43,052 nt of DNA. Source: a bacterium D16-50. GTDB lineage: Bacteria > Bacillota > Clostridia > Lachnospirales > Lachnospiraceae. Below are positions 33,001 to 40,592 of the stretch, in pieces. Position numbers and translations under genes: made by a program. The stretch covers positions 1 through 43,052 of the forward strand of contig RAZA01000033.1 in assembly GCA_003612485.1 (NCBI GenBank), read 5' to 3'. The first letter of the stretch is position 1. Each line of letters opens with the position of its first letter. The notes beneath the pieces are model-generated. The model was given only the letters and a program-made list of their open reading frames with translations. It was not told the DNA's origin and ran no database searches.

Positions 33001-34019
33001 GGATCATGGACTGTCTGCAGAAGATACAGTCATCCTCTGATTACCTGCTGGGATTGATCAATGATATTCTTGACATGTCCAAGATCGAAAGCGGCAAGAT
33101 GAAGCTGGAGCCCGTGAATTTCAATATGCGGGAGATGCTGGACACCATCGGGGAGCTGATCGCGCCTCAGGCGGCTGCCAAGAGGATAGAGTTTGTTCAA
33201 GACGTCCGGCTGGCCCATGACTGGTTTCGGGCGGACCGGATGAGAATCAGTCAGGTGCTGATCAATCTTTTGGGCAATGCGGCTAAGTTTACGCCTGCGG
33301 AGGGCAGGATTACTTTGAGGGTGCAGGAGACGGAGCAGGCGAAGGGGGAGAGCAAGCTTTATTTTGCAGTGAGCGATACGGGTGTCGGCATTGCCAAGGA
33401 GGATCAGGACAGAGTGTTCCGTTCCTTCGAGCAGGCGGGCGGAGCAAATCCCGCCAAGCAGCAGGGCACGGGGCTGGGACTTTCCATAAGCAGCCGTCTC
33501 GTCCAGATGATGGGCAGCAGCATTCAGCTGGACAGCACACTGGGAGTCGGCAGCACTTTCAGCTTTTCGATTCTTCTGGGGCTGGGGGAGAACGTGGAAT
33601 CCGCGGCACAGGAGGAAGAGATTTCCTTTGACGGATATCATATTCTGGTGGTGGAGGACAATGAGCTCAATGCGGAGATCGCCCGCTGCTTGCTGGAGGA
33701 CAAGAACTTTCAGGTGGACTGCGTATATGACGGAGCTCAGGCCGTGGAGCGCATTGAGAACACGGCGCCGGGTACATATGACGTGATTTTGATGGATATC
33801 TGTATGCCGGTGATGGACGGACTGGATGCAACCCGCGCCATCCGAAGCATGGAGAGGGAGGACTGCCATACCGTTCCCATTGTCGCCATGTCGGCAAACG
33901 CCTTTGACGATGACCTGAAAAAATCCGTGGAATGCGGCATGAACGGTCATTTGTCCAAGCCGGTGGAGGTGGATAAGCTGTACCAGACTTTGCGGGAGGT
34001 AATAAAGGGCCAAAGCTGA
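30024..34019 (+). CDS. Hybrid sensor histidine kinase with dCache-like, PAS, degenerate GGDEF and receiver domains
   Basis: A 1331-residue membrane sensor. The order, with approximate residues, is: membrane segment 12-38; outside sensor domain of double-Cache size 40-370; membrane segment 375-398; PAS 454-575 (YRVALESSKDIFFSYDL); GGDEF-like 580-770, where the signature reads FDRDEF instead of GGDEF and is probably inactive; a GAF-like stretch 780-940; HisKA with the phosphorylated His in SRMSHEIRTPMNGIIG near 968; ATPase domain (DTGVGIA, GTGLGLSIS); receiver 1205-1325 with the phospho-Asp in DVILMDICMPVMDG near 1257. No DNA-binding output domain is present, so a phosphotransfer partner elsewhere is expected. 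The second ATG (30024) is better spaced from AGTAGGG than 30018. The preceding solute-binding gene ends 8 bp upstream. Confidence 0.93.
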   Translation: MKDKGHKKKKATIFQMFLIPLIVIMLVQSVITIGTLVVRRTTGMLEEYSGSMMNRLVENRKVILQNDMNQRWAAVHEQETYLDEILESRLKDGMELNELLASDELKSSLLEMFFPECLDMLQSSSVTGVFVILAGNDMHKAGEFDGFFIRDSDPDTNPANYTDLLLERGSKHLSREWNIPLDTSWTTRFHMAGLGQNQAEKYFYEPWRVGEEYGDADTEDLGYWALPFYLEKDKVDSYEMITYSLPLRHQGRVYGVLGVEISTRKLYDYFPISELNDSQQSGYMLAMMQEDGGYRPLAGKGILYNLVCSMKGAFSLEETDYENLWLVQDVRLDNQGVYAVACPLKLYSNNVPYEDTEWVLLGLNTEQELFGVSRQLYIWMMAAIFLGLAFGVVGIYILVKHLTKPVQHLMQCISGGNAGLQGFKPSNILEIDALYGVVNDLTMKQKEVENILLEEKERYRVALESSKDIFFSYDLDKHVLDIVNHATMSGQWDCEEHEGGFINPSHIHDMDRSRAIEELQGRKDTLYVEFRLKWPEDSEYKWVALSGKAVYDTDGRRRKLMGSIRDIQEQKEKEEAQLRKNRMDGVTGLYAFSAGIESLKECRRLAQEAECQKTDISMEGRAEDGGDSGSGDGVMIDLVLGGLNAASEKNGIVFADMILEEIGKLIRGGCEDFLGRTGRRSVALRFDRDEFVLWMEGMCRKEAEEFIRELLGRVAGAFEAERFNVRLQAGLVCGERDQTAEKLISMAKLACRQVSSGGDQYQFYEDVPEESRRFLPALQGKEISGLEYDENVSLVSVALNLFGKGADFPAQMMLMIRKIGRFYEAGHVLVSVLRDDFNSNYLNYQWHRNGEPVSENVRKYKEEEKEAFCSWLGQGEVRYFSEEDSRRPELQCFLSVEEGQQGFVLPMYDNGNYMGNICILGISRQLVEDAEEYQNLAELGRVIQSQLNQQQYDIASKAKSEFLSRMSHEIRTPMNGIIGMTAIALQQDQSQERIMDCLQKIQSSSDYLLGLINDILDMSKIESGKMKLEPVNFNMREMLDTIGELIAPQAAAKRIEFVQDVRLAHDWFRADRMRISQVLINLLGNAAKFTPAEGRITLRVQETEQAKGESKLYFAVSDTGVGIAKEDQDRVFRSFEQAGGANPAKQQGTGLGLSISSRLVQMMGSSIQLDSTLGVGSTFSFSILLGLGENVESAAQEEEISFDGYHILVVEDNELNAEIARCLLEDKNFQVDCVYDGAQAVERIENTAPGTYDVILMDICMPVMDGLDATRAIRSMEREDCHTVPIVAMSANAFDDDLKKSVECGMNGHLSKPVEVDKLYQTLREVIKGQS

Positions 34020-34062
34020 AAAGTGGCGGAGAAAACCCACAGAAAGATAGGAGGTTTTTTAG

Positions 34063-34866
34063 ATGACGAGGATGGCTTTGCTGCATGTGAATTTTTTCTC
34101 TGATGTGCTGGGGCTTAGCATGAATATGGACGTGCTGCTTCCTCAGCAGACCAGCAGAGGGCAGGCTGGCGGAGAAGGGGTAGGGAAAGGAGGGAAGCAC
34201 AAGACCATGTACCTTCTCCATGGCATGAGCGACGATCATACCATGTGGCAGAGAATGAGCTCCATCGAAAGGTATGCCAGTAATCTGGGGATTGCCGTGG
34301 TGATGCCCACCACCCATCTGGCATTTTACACGGACACTGCCTATGGAATGAAGTACTGGACTTTTTTCTCTCAGGAGCTTCCCTCTATCTGCCGGGAGTT
34401 TTTTCCGCAGCTGTCCGGGGAAAGGGAGGATAATCTGGCGGCGGGCCTTTCCATGGGGGGATACGGAGCCTGGAAGCTTGCGCTGGGAGCAGGGGATAGG
34501 TTCGGCGCGGCAGCTTCCTTGTCCGGAGCGCTGGACATCGTGGGGGACTATCTCAGGAACAAAAGGGAAAATACCTCCTACGCGCCCATTCTTCGGGAGA
34601 TATTCGGTTCCGAGGAAGAGCTTGAGGGCTCGGAGAATGAGCTGATGGTTCTGGCGAAGCATCTGGTGGAGGAGAAAAAAGCGCTTCCCCGGCTGTATGC
34701 ATGGTGCGGGACGGAGGACTTCTTGTATGAGGGAAACCGGAAGGTGTGGGCTCAAATGAAAGAGCTGGGATACGACCTGACTTGTCAGGAGTCGGAGGGA
34801 AATCATCAGTGGAAGTACTGGGACGCCGAGATTCAGAATGTGCTGGACTGGTGGCTGGGGAAATAA
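34063..34866 (+). CDS. Esterase D-like alpha/beta hydrolase
   Basis: A 267-residue cytoplasmic serine hydrolase of the EstA/esterase D group (tributyrin or acetyl-ester type). Motifs are the oxyanion strand YLLHGMSDDHTMWQR, the nucleophile GLSMGGYGAWK with Ser near residue 128, the acid in WCGTEDFLYEG and the catalytic His in EGNHQWKYWD. Residues 30-46 (TSRGQAGGEGVGKGGKH) form an extra Gly-rich loop. No signal peptide. AGGAGG lies upstream, 43 bp after the kinase gene. The natural ester is unknown; sugar acetyl groups fit the sugar-related neighbours. Confidence 0.88.
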   Translation: MTRMALLHVNFFSDVLGLSMNMDVLLPQQTSRGQAGGEGVGKGGKHKTMYLLHGMSDDHTMWQRMSSIERYASNLGIAVVMPTTHLAFYTDTAYGMKYWTFFSQELPSICREFFPQLSGEREDNLAAGLSMGGYGAWKLALGAGDRFGAAASLSGALDIVGDYLRNKRENTSYAPILREIFGSEEELEGSENELMVLAKHLVEEKKALPRLYAWCGTEDFLYEGNRKVWAQMKELGYDLTCQESEGNHQWKYWDAEIQNVLDWWLGK

Positions 34867-34900
34867 AGCTGAAATGAGAAACGGATAGAGGCGCAAGAGA

Positions 34901-35221
34901 ATGGATAAAGAACAGAACAAGCGAATGGCGGAATATGTGATGGATCAGCTTTCGGGTCTTTCGGGGGTGAGGAAGCTCCCTATGATGGGAGGATATCTGT
35001 TTTACTACAATGATAGGGTTTTCGGAGGGATCTATTCATCGGGGGAGCTGCTTATCAAGATTACAGAAGCCAGCAAAAAGCATATGCCGGACAGTGAACC
35101 GGAGATACCCTATGAGGGGGCGAAAGAGATGCTTCCGTGTACGGTTCTGGAGGATAGGGAAAAGCTTCAGCAAATGATAATTGAGATGTGGAAAGAGCTG
35201 CCGGAGAGAAAAAAGAAATAG
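34901..35221 (+). CDS. TfoX N-terminal domain protein
   Basis: A 106-residue protein with the TfoX_N pattern: helix AEYVMDQLSGLSGVRKLPMMGG, here cited only by its MMGGYLFYYNDRVFGGIY core, then ELLIKITEASKKHMP. In gamma-proteobacteria the longer TfoX promotes competence; stand-alone N-terminal domains in Firmicutes have no established role. 34 bp after the esterase, probably same transcript. Confidence 0.82.
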   Translation: MDKEQNKRMAEYVMDQLSGLSGVRKLPMMGGYLFYYNDRVFGGIYSSGELLIKITEASKKHMPDSEPEIPYEGAKEMLPCTVLEDREKLQQMIIEMWKELPERKKK

Positions 35222-35241
35222 AAAGAGAGGGAGATATACAT

Positions 35242-35535
35242 ATGATTGATTCAAGATGCGGACTTCACTGTACCGGATGTGGGTATAAGGAGAGCAACGG
35301 ATGCGGCGGATGTATAGAAACACAAGGGCATCCCTTCCACGGCGAATGCCCCGTTGCGGCATGCTGTCAGGAGAAGGGATTCGTTCACTGCGGCGAATGT
35401 CCGGATATTCCGTGCAAGCTCCTGGAGCAGTATTCCTGCGACCCGGAGCATGGGGACACCCCTTCGGGCGCAAGGATCGAGCAGTGCAGGAAATGGTTCA
35501 TGGAATCAGGGGCAGAAGCAGATCCTCAGCAGTAA
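35242..35535 (+). CDS. Small cysteine-rich protein, DUF3795-like
   Basis: A 97-residue protein with 13 cysteines in metal-binding-like groups (CGLHCTGCGYKESNGCGGC, CPVAACCQEKGFVHCGECPD). It matches the pattern of the DUF3795 family, thought to bind zinc or iron-sulfur; function unknown. ATG 35242 follows GGGAG; the frame is open further upstream into the previous gene but without a ribosome site. Confidence 0.8.
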   Translation: MIDSRCGLHCTGCGYKESNGCGGCIETQGHPFHGECPVAACCQEKGFVHCGECPDIPCKLLEQYSCDPEHGDTPSGARIEQCRKWFMESGAEADPQQ

Positions 35536-35587
35536 ACGAACCGAATGGAAGGGTTTTGCGGGGAGGGTGAACGATCTGCAGATTGAG

Positions 35588-35633
35588 AAAAAGGAAGGCA
35601 GTATAGGGAGGGTGAGGCTCCCTATCTGCCTTC
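35588..35633 (-). terminator. Intrinsic terminator of the leftward gene
   Basis: On the minus strand GAAGGCAG pairs with CTGCCTTC and TAGGGAG with CTCCCTA around a 7-base loop, followed by TTTTT (35592-35588). The stem includes the stop codon of the gene at 35622. It may also end the rightward transcript, although no T run follows on that strand. Confidence 0.75.
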
Positions 35634-36368
35634 TTCCGCTTCATACAGATACTGCCGTCCTTTTTTGCCGATTCGTTTCACGGTACCCATATAGTGCAGA
35701 ATATTCAGTACAATTCGGGCCAGAGGCACAGCGATTCCGGCAGCCTTGGCAAATTCCGCGGAGGTGAAGGCTCCCTCCAGCTCAAGGGGGACAAACTGCA
35801 TGAAATCTTCGGGGCAGTCAATTTCCAGCTCCTGCACAAACTCCGTGGGGATTCGGTCATAGCGGCTGGCGCCCCTTTTGCGGTCTTTGCTCCAGCCGTT
35901 GAGGAGCTTGTATTCCTCCATGTCCAGCATGGCCAGCCGCAGATGGAAATGGGGATCCTTCAGGAACATTTTGATCTTGTACAATTCGGGAAATACCATA
36001 TAAGGATTTCCCTTGGCGGGGGACTTCCGTTTTCGGCTCAGCTCTCCGCTCTCTTCGTCTATCCAGATGACCCATTTCTGCCTTGGGATGGGATAGACCA
36101 CCGTCACGGGATAAAGGGGCAGGAAGGTCTGCAGTTTTCCTCTCATTTTGTCGAACTGCCGGGTCTGGATCTCTATGATTTCCCCTTCGGCATATATATC
36201 GGCCACATAATTTTCAATGGGAATCTCCTGCTTGTCCTCGTCCGGCTGATAATAATTTTTTAAAATCGCGTGAACCGTTTTTTCCGAAAGGGTTCCGATG
36301 CCCAGACGCTGTCTGTCGATCCCGATGATTTTCTTTTTTGCATTCTCAAAGGCTACCTTGTCCGGCAT
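35622..36368 (-). CDS. Unrecognised protein, PD-(D/E)XK-like N-terminus and winged-helix-like C-terminus
   Basis: I do not recognise a named family for this 248-residue protein. Residues 25-110 contain HAILKNYYQPDEDKQEIP, then VADIYAEGEIIEIQTRQFDK and VTVVYPIPRQKWVIWID: an acidic residue followed by an E-x-Q/T strand, as in nuclease folds of the PD-(D/E)XK type. Residues 190-240 (FTSAEFAKAAGIAVPLARIV, then LHYMGTVKRIGKKGRQYLY) look like a winged helix. A solo DNA repair or defence nuclease, or a DNA-binding regulator, is possible. It stands alone on the minus strand with AAAGAGG upstream and its own terminator. Confidence 0.75.
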   Translation of the reverse strand: MPDKVAFENAKKKIIGIDRQRLGIGTLSEKTVHAILKNYYQPDEDKQEIPIENYVADIYAEGEIIEIQTRQFDKMRGKLQTFLPLYPVTVVYPIPRQKWVIWIDEESGELSRKRKSPAKGNPYMVFPELYKIKMFLKDPHFHLRLAMLDMEEYKLLNGWSKDRKRGASRYDRIPTEFVQELEIDCPEDFMQFVPLELEGAFTSAEFAKAAGIAVPLARIVLNILHYMGTVKRIGKKGRQYLYEAEEGR

Positions 36369-36864
36369 GTCGTCCTCTTTTTGGCGCTGGATGAATAAAT
36401 GATTCTAAATAATTCTTAATGTCTCTGAATTCTATTCTAATACAATCGCCAATAATTGAAAACGAAAAATTTGAAATTTTACGTAAAATATGATTCTTTG
36501 ATTTCGGCTTGCTTTTGCCCGCCGCCTCATAAAACGGGGCATATACATTTCATTCAAATAATAGTAAACAAAAGAAAAGGAAATGTAAACAGAAACAAAC
36601 TTATGTAAATATACAGTAAATAAAAATGAATACATAAGCGAAAACATTTGAAAATATAATTATAAAAGAGATAACCAAGATAACATGTATAATTTACATT
36701 ATATTTAATAAGAATTTTAGAAAAAAGCAACAAAATTTACATATTTAATTTAGTATTAATTTACAAAATTATTATAAATGTAAACTTACATATTGAAATA
36801 TATCGTGCAAATGATATAATTGCAAATGAAAAAAGTCATATACAAGTTTGGAGGATTGCATTAT
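36369..36864. promoter_or_regulatory. AT-rich intergenic region with repeated TTTACA/TGTAAA words and a promoter
   Basis: About 500 bp without a convincing gene, strongly AT-rich from 36540 on. Plus-strand TGTAAA occurs at 36584, 36604 and 36779, and ATTTACA at 36692, 36735 and 36759. TGTAA-AC-TTACA (36779-36790) is an inverted repeat directly against the -35 box. Promoter: TTGAAA (36793-36798), 16-bp spacer, TATAAT (36815-36820). The cluster suggests cooperative binding of a regulator to the transport operon. Confidence 0.6.
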
Positions 36865-39660
36865 ATGGAAAGGAAGCAGAAGAGAACACTTGTATTAAGC
36901 GGATGTGTGGCGGCAGCACTGGTTATTATAATAGTTTTGTCTCTGCTGGCGCCCCATGGAGAGGATTTTCAGAGAGAAAATGGATCCATGGTTCCGGAGG
37001 GACGGTTGCAGGCAGAAGGCTCCGGCATCTATCTGCAGGCGGCGGACATGGATGCGCCTATGCTCTTGGGAAGAGGGGAAGACACCGCTGAGTGGACGTT
37101 TCAGGTAGAAGAAAGCGGCGATTATTATCTGGGCGCAGGGTATATGGCTCTGGAAGGAAACGGACAAGAGCTGGAATTTGATATCCTGCTGGATGGACGC
37201 AGGGCCGCAGACTCTGCAGTCACGCTGACCAGATTCTGGACGGACAGCGGGGTATTCCTCCGTACCGCCTCAGGGGATGAGATACGTCCAACCCAGTCCG
37301 AAGAGTATCTTTGGATGGAGGAACCCTTCCGGCTGGCGAAAAAGGAGAGGATGAAGCTGCATCTGGAGGCAGGCGAACACACCATAGCCATACAAGGAAC
37401 CAGCCAGTCCGGGCTGTTCCGCTATCTGAGGTTATATCGTGAGGAGCTTCCATCTTATGAAGAGTATATTGTCTTGTATTCCGGAGCAGGGGGGGCAGAA
37501 AAAGATTTTTACAAACAGATAGAGGGGGAAAGCCCTTATATGAAATCTTCGTCTCAGCTATATGCGGCATATGACCGATCCAGCCCCTATACGGTGCCTT
37601 ATCATTCCACCTGCCTTCGCTATAACACCATCGGCGGAACAAACTGGTCGGACAGCGGACAGTGGATCGAATGGCAGGTGGATGTGCCGGAAGACGGATT
37701 CTATCAGCTGGGACTTCGATACAGACAGGATGAGAACAAGGGCCAGAGCAGCCTGCGTAGGCTGGAGGTTGACGGGCAGGTTCCCTTTTCGGAGGTAAGC
37801 GGGCTGACCTTCGATTATGGCGTAAACTGGAAGAGTGAATTTCTGGGAGGAGAGGATGCCCCGTATCAGTTCTATCTGACTGCCGGAACCCACAGCATTC
37901 GGATGGAAGTGGTTCTGGGGGGAATGGAGCAGGTTATTGAACGGATGCAGAACACGCTGCAGGAAGTAAATGCGCTGTATCGGGAAATCATCATGATAAC
38001 CGGAACAGATCCTGATACATATAGAGACTATGGTCTGGAAACTGCCATACCCGGATTGGAGGATAAGCTGGCGACGATTTTGTCGGAGCTGAGCAGTTAT
38101 GTGGATTATCTGGAAGCGCAGTATGGAAAGGGGTGCTATTCCTCCCGGATACTGACCCAGATGATCACGCAGATAACTTCGTTTTGCGAGAAGCCTTATA
38201 CCATAGCCAAGAGGCTTTCCGTATTCAAGACAAATATTGAAGCGTTGGCGGAATGGGTGCTGGAATTTGAACAGCAGCCTCTGCAGATCGATTATCTGTA
38301 CGTGGCAGGAATCGGTGCGGAGCCGCCCTCTGCAGAGGGAAATTTCCTGAGCAAGATGGGGCATGAGATCAGATCCTTTGTAGGCTCCTTCTCTCATTCT
38401 TATGATGAGGTGGCATCGGAAGGAGATGCCGCATCTGATGTGGCATTGACTGTGTGGATGGGGAAGGGGCGCGATCAGGCAAACGTGATGAAGCGCCTGA
38501 TAGACTCCTATTTTACGCCGGAGACAGGAATTGCCGTTAATATCAGTCTGGTGGAGGGCGCTCTGGTAAAGGCAACGCTGGCGGGTCAGGGCCCGGACAT
38601 CAATATCTTTACCACCAGAGGAGAGGCGATGAACCTTGCGTTCAGAGGGGCGGTTGCCGAGCTGGGCTCCATGAAGGACTTTGAAGGGCTGAAGCGGCAG
38701 TATGCGGACAGCGCATTTGTACCCTATGAATATAAGGGCAAAACCTACGCCGTTCCAGAGACACAGGAATTTTATGTCATGTATGTCAGGACGGATATTT
38801 TTGAAGAGCTGAATCTGGAGATCCCTGATACATGGCAGGAGCTGATGGCTCTGCTGCCGGTGCTGCAGGCCAACAGTCTGTCCATAGGCCTTCCGTATGC
38901 GGACGGCTACGCCACTATGAACAACGGAATCGGAACCATTAATCTGTTCCCAACCCTTTTGGCGCAGCAGGGGATCGATGTGTATCAGGAGTCTGACGGC
39001 ATGACTGTTTCAAACCTGATGATACCGGAGGCTTATGATGCCTTCAAGCAATGGATCGATTTTTATGTGCAGTATGATTTCAGTCTCTATAAGGATGACT
39101 TCAACCGCTTCAGGACGGGGGAAATGCCCATCGTGATCTCTACTTACGGATTATACAATAATCTGGATGAGGCCGCACCGGAGATTGCAGGGCAGTGGAT
39201 CATGACGGCGATTCCCGGAACGCCTCAGGGTGATGGCATCAACCGCGCAACCAGCGCCAGCGGAACCTGCAGCATTGTGCTGAACGACTGCGAGAACAAA
39301 GAGGAAGCATGGGAATTCCTGAGGTGGTGGAACAGTGCGGAGATTCAGGAGCTGTATTCCAGAGAGATCGAAGCCGAGCTGAGTACTCTGGGAAGACATA
39401 CTCCTGCCAATCTGGAGGCGTTCCGGGGAAGCCTATGGAAGGACGAGGAAAAGGAATTGCTTCTTGAGCAATGGGAAAATGTCGTGGAGGTTCCGGAGAT
39501 CCCCGGAGGATATTACGTGACCAGAAACGTCGATAATGCCTTCAGGCAGGTGTATTACAACGGCGAGAATGCCAGAGACACCCTTAATTACTGGATGAAC
39601 GCTGTGAACGAAGAGCTGATCCGCAAACAGTCTCAGCTGAATGTCAGGGAAGGAGACTAA
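36865..39660 (+). CDS. Membrane-anchored solute-binding protein with carbohydrate-binding-like domains
   Basis: A 931-residue fusion. One N-terminal membrane segment (about 7-28) without a lipobox anchors it. Two beta-sandwich blocks follow: about 45-205 (AEWTFQVEESGDYYLGAGYM, HLEAGEHTIAIQG) and about 225-350 (WIEWQVDVPEDGFYQLGLRY, FYLTAGTHSIRMEV), resembling CBM6/35-like modules. A helical segment (350-500) comes next, then a family 1 binding domain (about 525-931; VALTVWMGKGRDQANVMKRL, GQGPDINIFTTRGEAMNLA, YAVPETQEFYVMYVRTDIF). Roughly twice the normal size of a binding protein. ATG 36865 has GGAGG 10 bp upstream. The two permeases follow within 4 bp. Probably captures a glycan on the cell surface and delivers it to them; the glycan is unknown. 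Confidence 0.88.
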   Translation: MERKQKRTLVLSGCVAAALVIIIVLSLLAPHGEDFQRENGSMVPEGRLQAEGSGIYLQAADMDAPMLLGRGEDTAEWTFQVEESGDYYLGAGYMALEGNGQELEFDILLDGRRAADSAVTLTRFWTDSGVFLRTASGDEIRPTQSEEYLWMEEPFRLAKKERMKLHLEAGEHTIAIQGTSQSGLFRYLRLYREELPSYEEYIVLYSGAGGAEKDFYKQIEGESPYMKSSSQLYAAYDRSSPYTVPYHSTCLRYNTIGGTNWSDSGQWIEWQVDVPEDGFYQLGLRYRQDENKGQSSLRRLEVDGQVPFSEVSGLTFDYGVNWKSEFLGGEDAPYQFYLTAGTHSIRMEVVLGGMEQVIERMQNTLQEVNALYREIIMITGTDPDTYRDYGLETAIPGLEDKLATILSELSSYVDYLEAQYGKGCYSSRILTQMITQITSFCEKPYTIAKRLSVFKTNIEALAEWVLEFEQQPLQIDYLYVAGIGAEPPSAEGNFLSKMGHEIRSFVGSFSHSYDEVASEGDAASDVALTVWMGKGRDQANVMKRLIDSYFTPETGIAVNISLVEGALVKATLAGQGPDINIFTTRGEAMNLAFRGAVAELGSMKDFEGLKRQYADSAFVPYEYKGKTYAVPETQEFYVMYVRTDIFEELNLEIPDTWQELMALLPVLQANSLSIGLPYADGYATMNNGIGTINLFPTLLAQQGIDVYQESDGMTVSNLMIPEAYDAFKQWIDFYVQYDFSLYKDDFNRFRTGEMPIVISTYGLYNNLDEAAPEIAGQWIMTAIPGTPQGDGINRATSASGTCSIVLNDCENKEEAWEFLRWWNSAEIQELYSREIEAELSTLGRHTPANLEAFRGSLWKDEEKELLLEQWENVVEVPEIPGGYYVTRNVDNAFRQVYYNGENARDTLNYWMNAVNEELIRKQSQLNVREGD

Positions 39661-39663
39661 CCT

Positions 39664-40581
39664 ATGGAAACGAAAAAGAAAAGCAAGAACAGAGTTTTAG
39701 CATACTTCAATACTTATAAAACAAGTTATCTGATGATGCTTCCCTATCTTTTGTTCTTTGTCGTATTTACGATTCTGCCCGTGGCAGCGTCCGTGGTCTT
39801 GAGCTTTACGGATTACGACATGGTTCAGAGGCCGGTGTTTGTGGGGCTGGAAAATTATTTTCAAATTTTCCTGAATGACGAATACTTCATAGTAGCCCTG
39901 AAGAACACGTTGATCTTTGCCATCATCATCGGCCCTCTCAGCTATGTGGTCTGCTTCCTGATCGCATGGATGATCAATGAGCTGAAACCGCTGGCGAGAG
40001 CGCTGGTGACGGCGCTGTTTTACATTCCCACCATCGTGGGCGCAGCGGGCTGGAGCGTATGGCGGCTGATCTTCAGCTCGGATCAGTACGGCCTGATCAA
40101 CGGATTCCTGATGAAGTGGGGGCTGGTGAACGAGCCTATTGGCTGGCTGACGGACGAAGCCCGCATCATGCCGGTGCTGATCGTCGTACAGCTCTGGATG
40201 AGCATGGGAATCAGCTTCCTGACTTTTATCGCCGGATTCCAGAATGTGGATAAGACCTTGTATGAGGCAGGGATGATGGACGGCATCAAAAACCGCTTTC
40301 AGGAACTGTGGTACATCACGATTCCGTCCATGGCGAACCAGATGGTTTTCGCCATAGTCATGCAGATCGTAAACTGCTTTGCCGTGGGAGAGGTATCCTC
40401 CGTTCTGGCGGGCCTGCCAAGCACCGGATATGCGGGCGAGACCATCGTGACACATATCATGGACTATGGAAACTTAAGATATGAGTTCGGATATGCCTGC
40501 GCAATGGGCGTGGTGCTCGTGGTGATGATGCAGTATTCCAAAAAGTTTGCCACATGGCTCATCGGCAGGATGGGACATTAG
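39664..40581 (+). CDS. ABC sugar permease, LplB/UgpA type
   Basis: A 305-residue permease with about six membrane segments, starting after a basic N-terminus (METKKKSKNRVLAYF) with YLMMLPYLLFFVVFTILPV. The cytoplasmic EAA-type loop DKTLYEAGMMDGIKNRFQEL is visible near residue 205. GGAGA upstream; 3 bp between the binding-protein stop and its ATG. Partner of the next gene. No ATPase gene nearby. Confidence 0.93.
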   Translation: METKKKSKNRVLAYFNTYKTSYLMMLPYLLFFVVFTILPVAASVVLSFTDYDMVQRPVFVGLENYFQIFLNDEYFIVALKNTLIFAIIIGPLSYVVCFLIAWMINELKPLARALVTALFYIPTIVGAAGWSVWRLIFSSDQYGLINGFLMKWGLVNEPIGWLTDEARIMPVLIVVQLWMSMGISFLTFIAGFQNVDKTLYEAGMMDGIKNRFQELWYITIPSMANQMVFAIVMQIVNCFAVGEVSSVLAGLPSTGYAGETIVTHIMDYGNLRYEFGYACAMGVVLVVMMQYSKKFATWLIGRMGH

Positions 40582-40592
40582 GAGGTGCTGGA

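Noticed and set aside
36432..36647. 71-residue minus-strand frame in the AT-rich gap
   Set aside because: Composition of Phe, Tyr and Ile expected from AT-rich DNA, with no ribosome site; not called as a gene.
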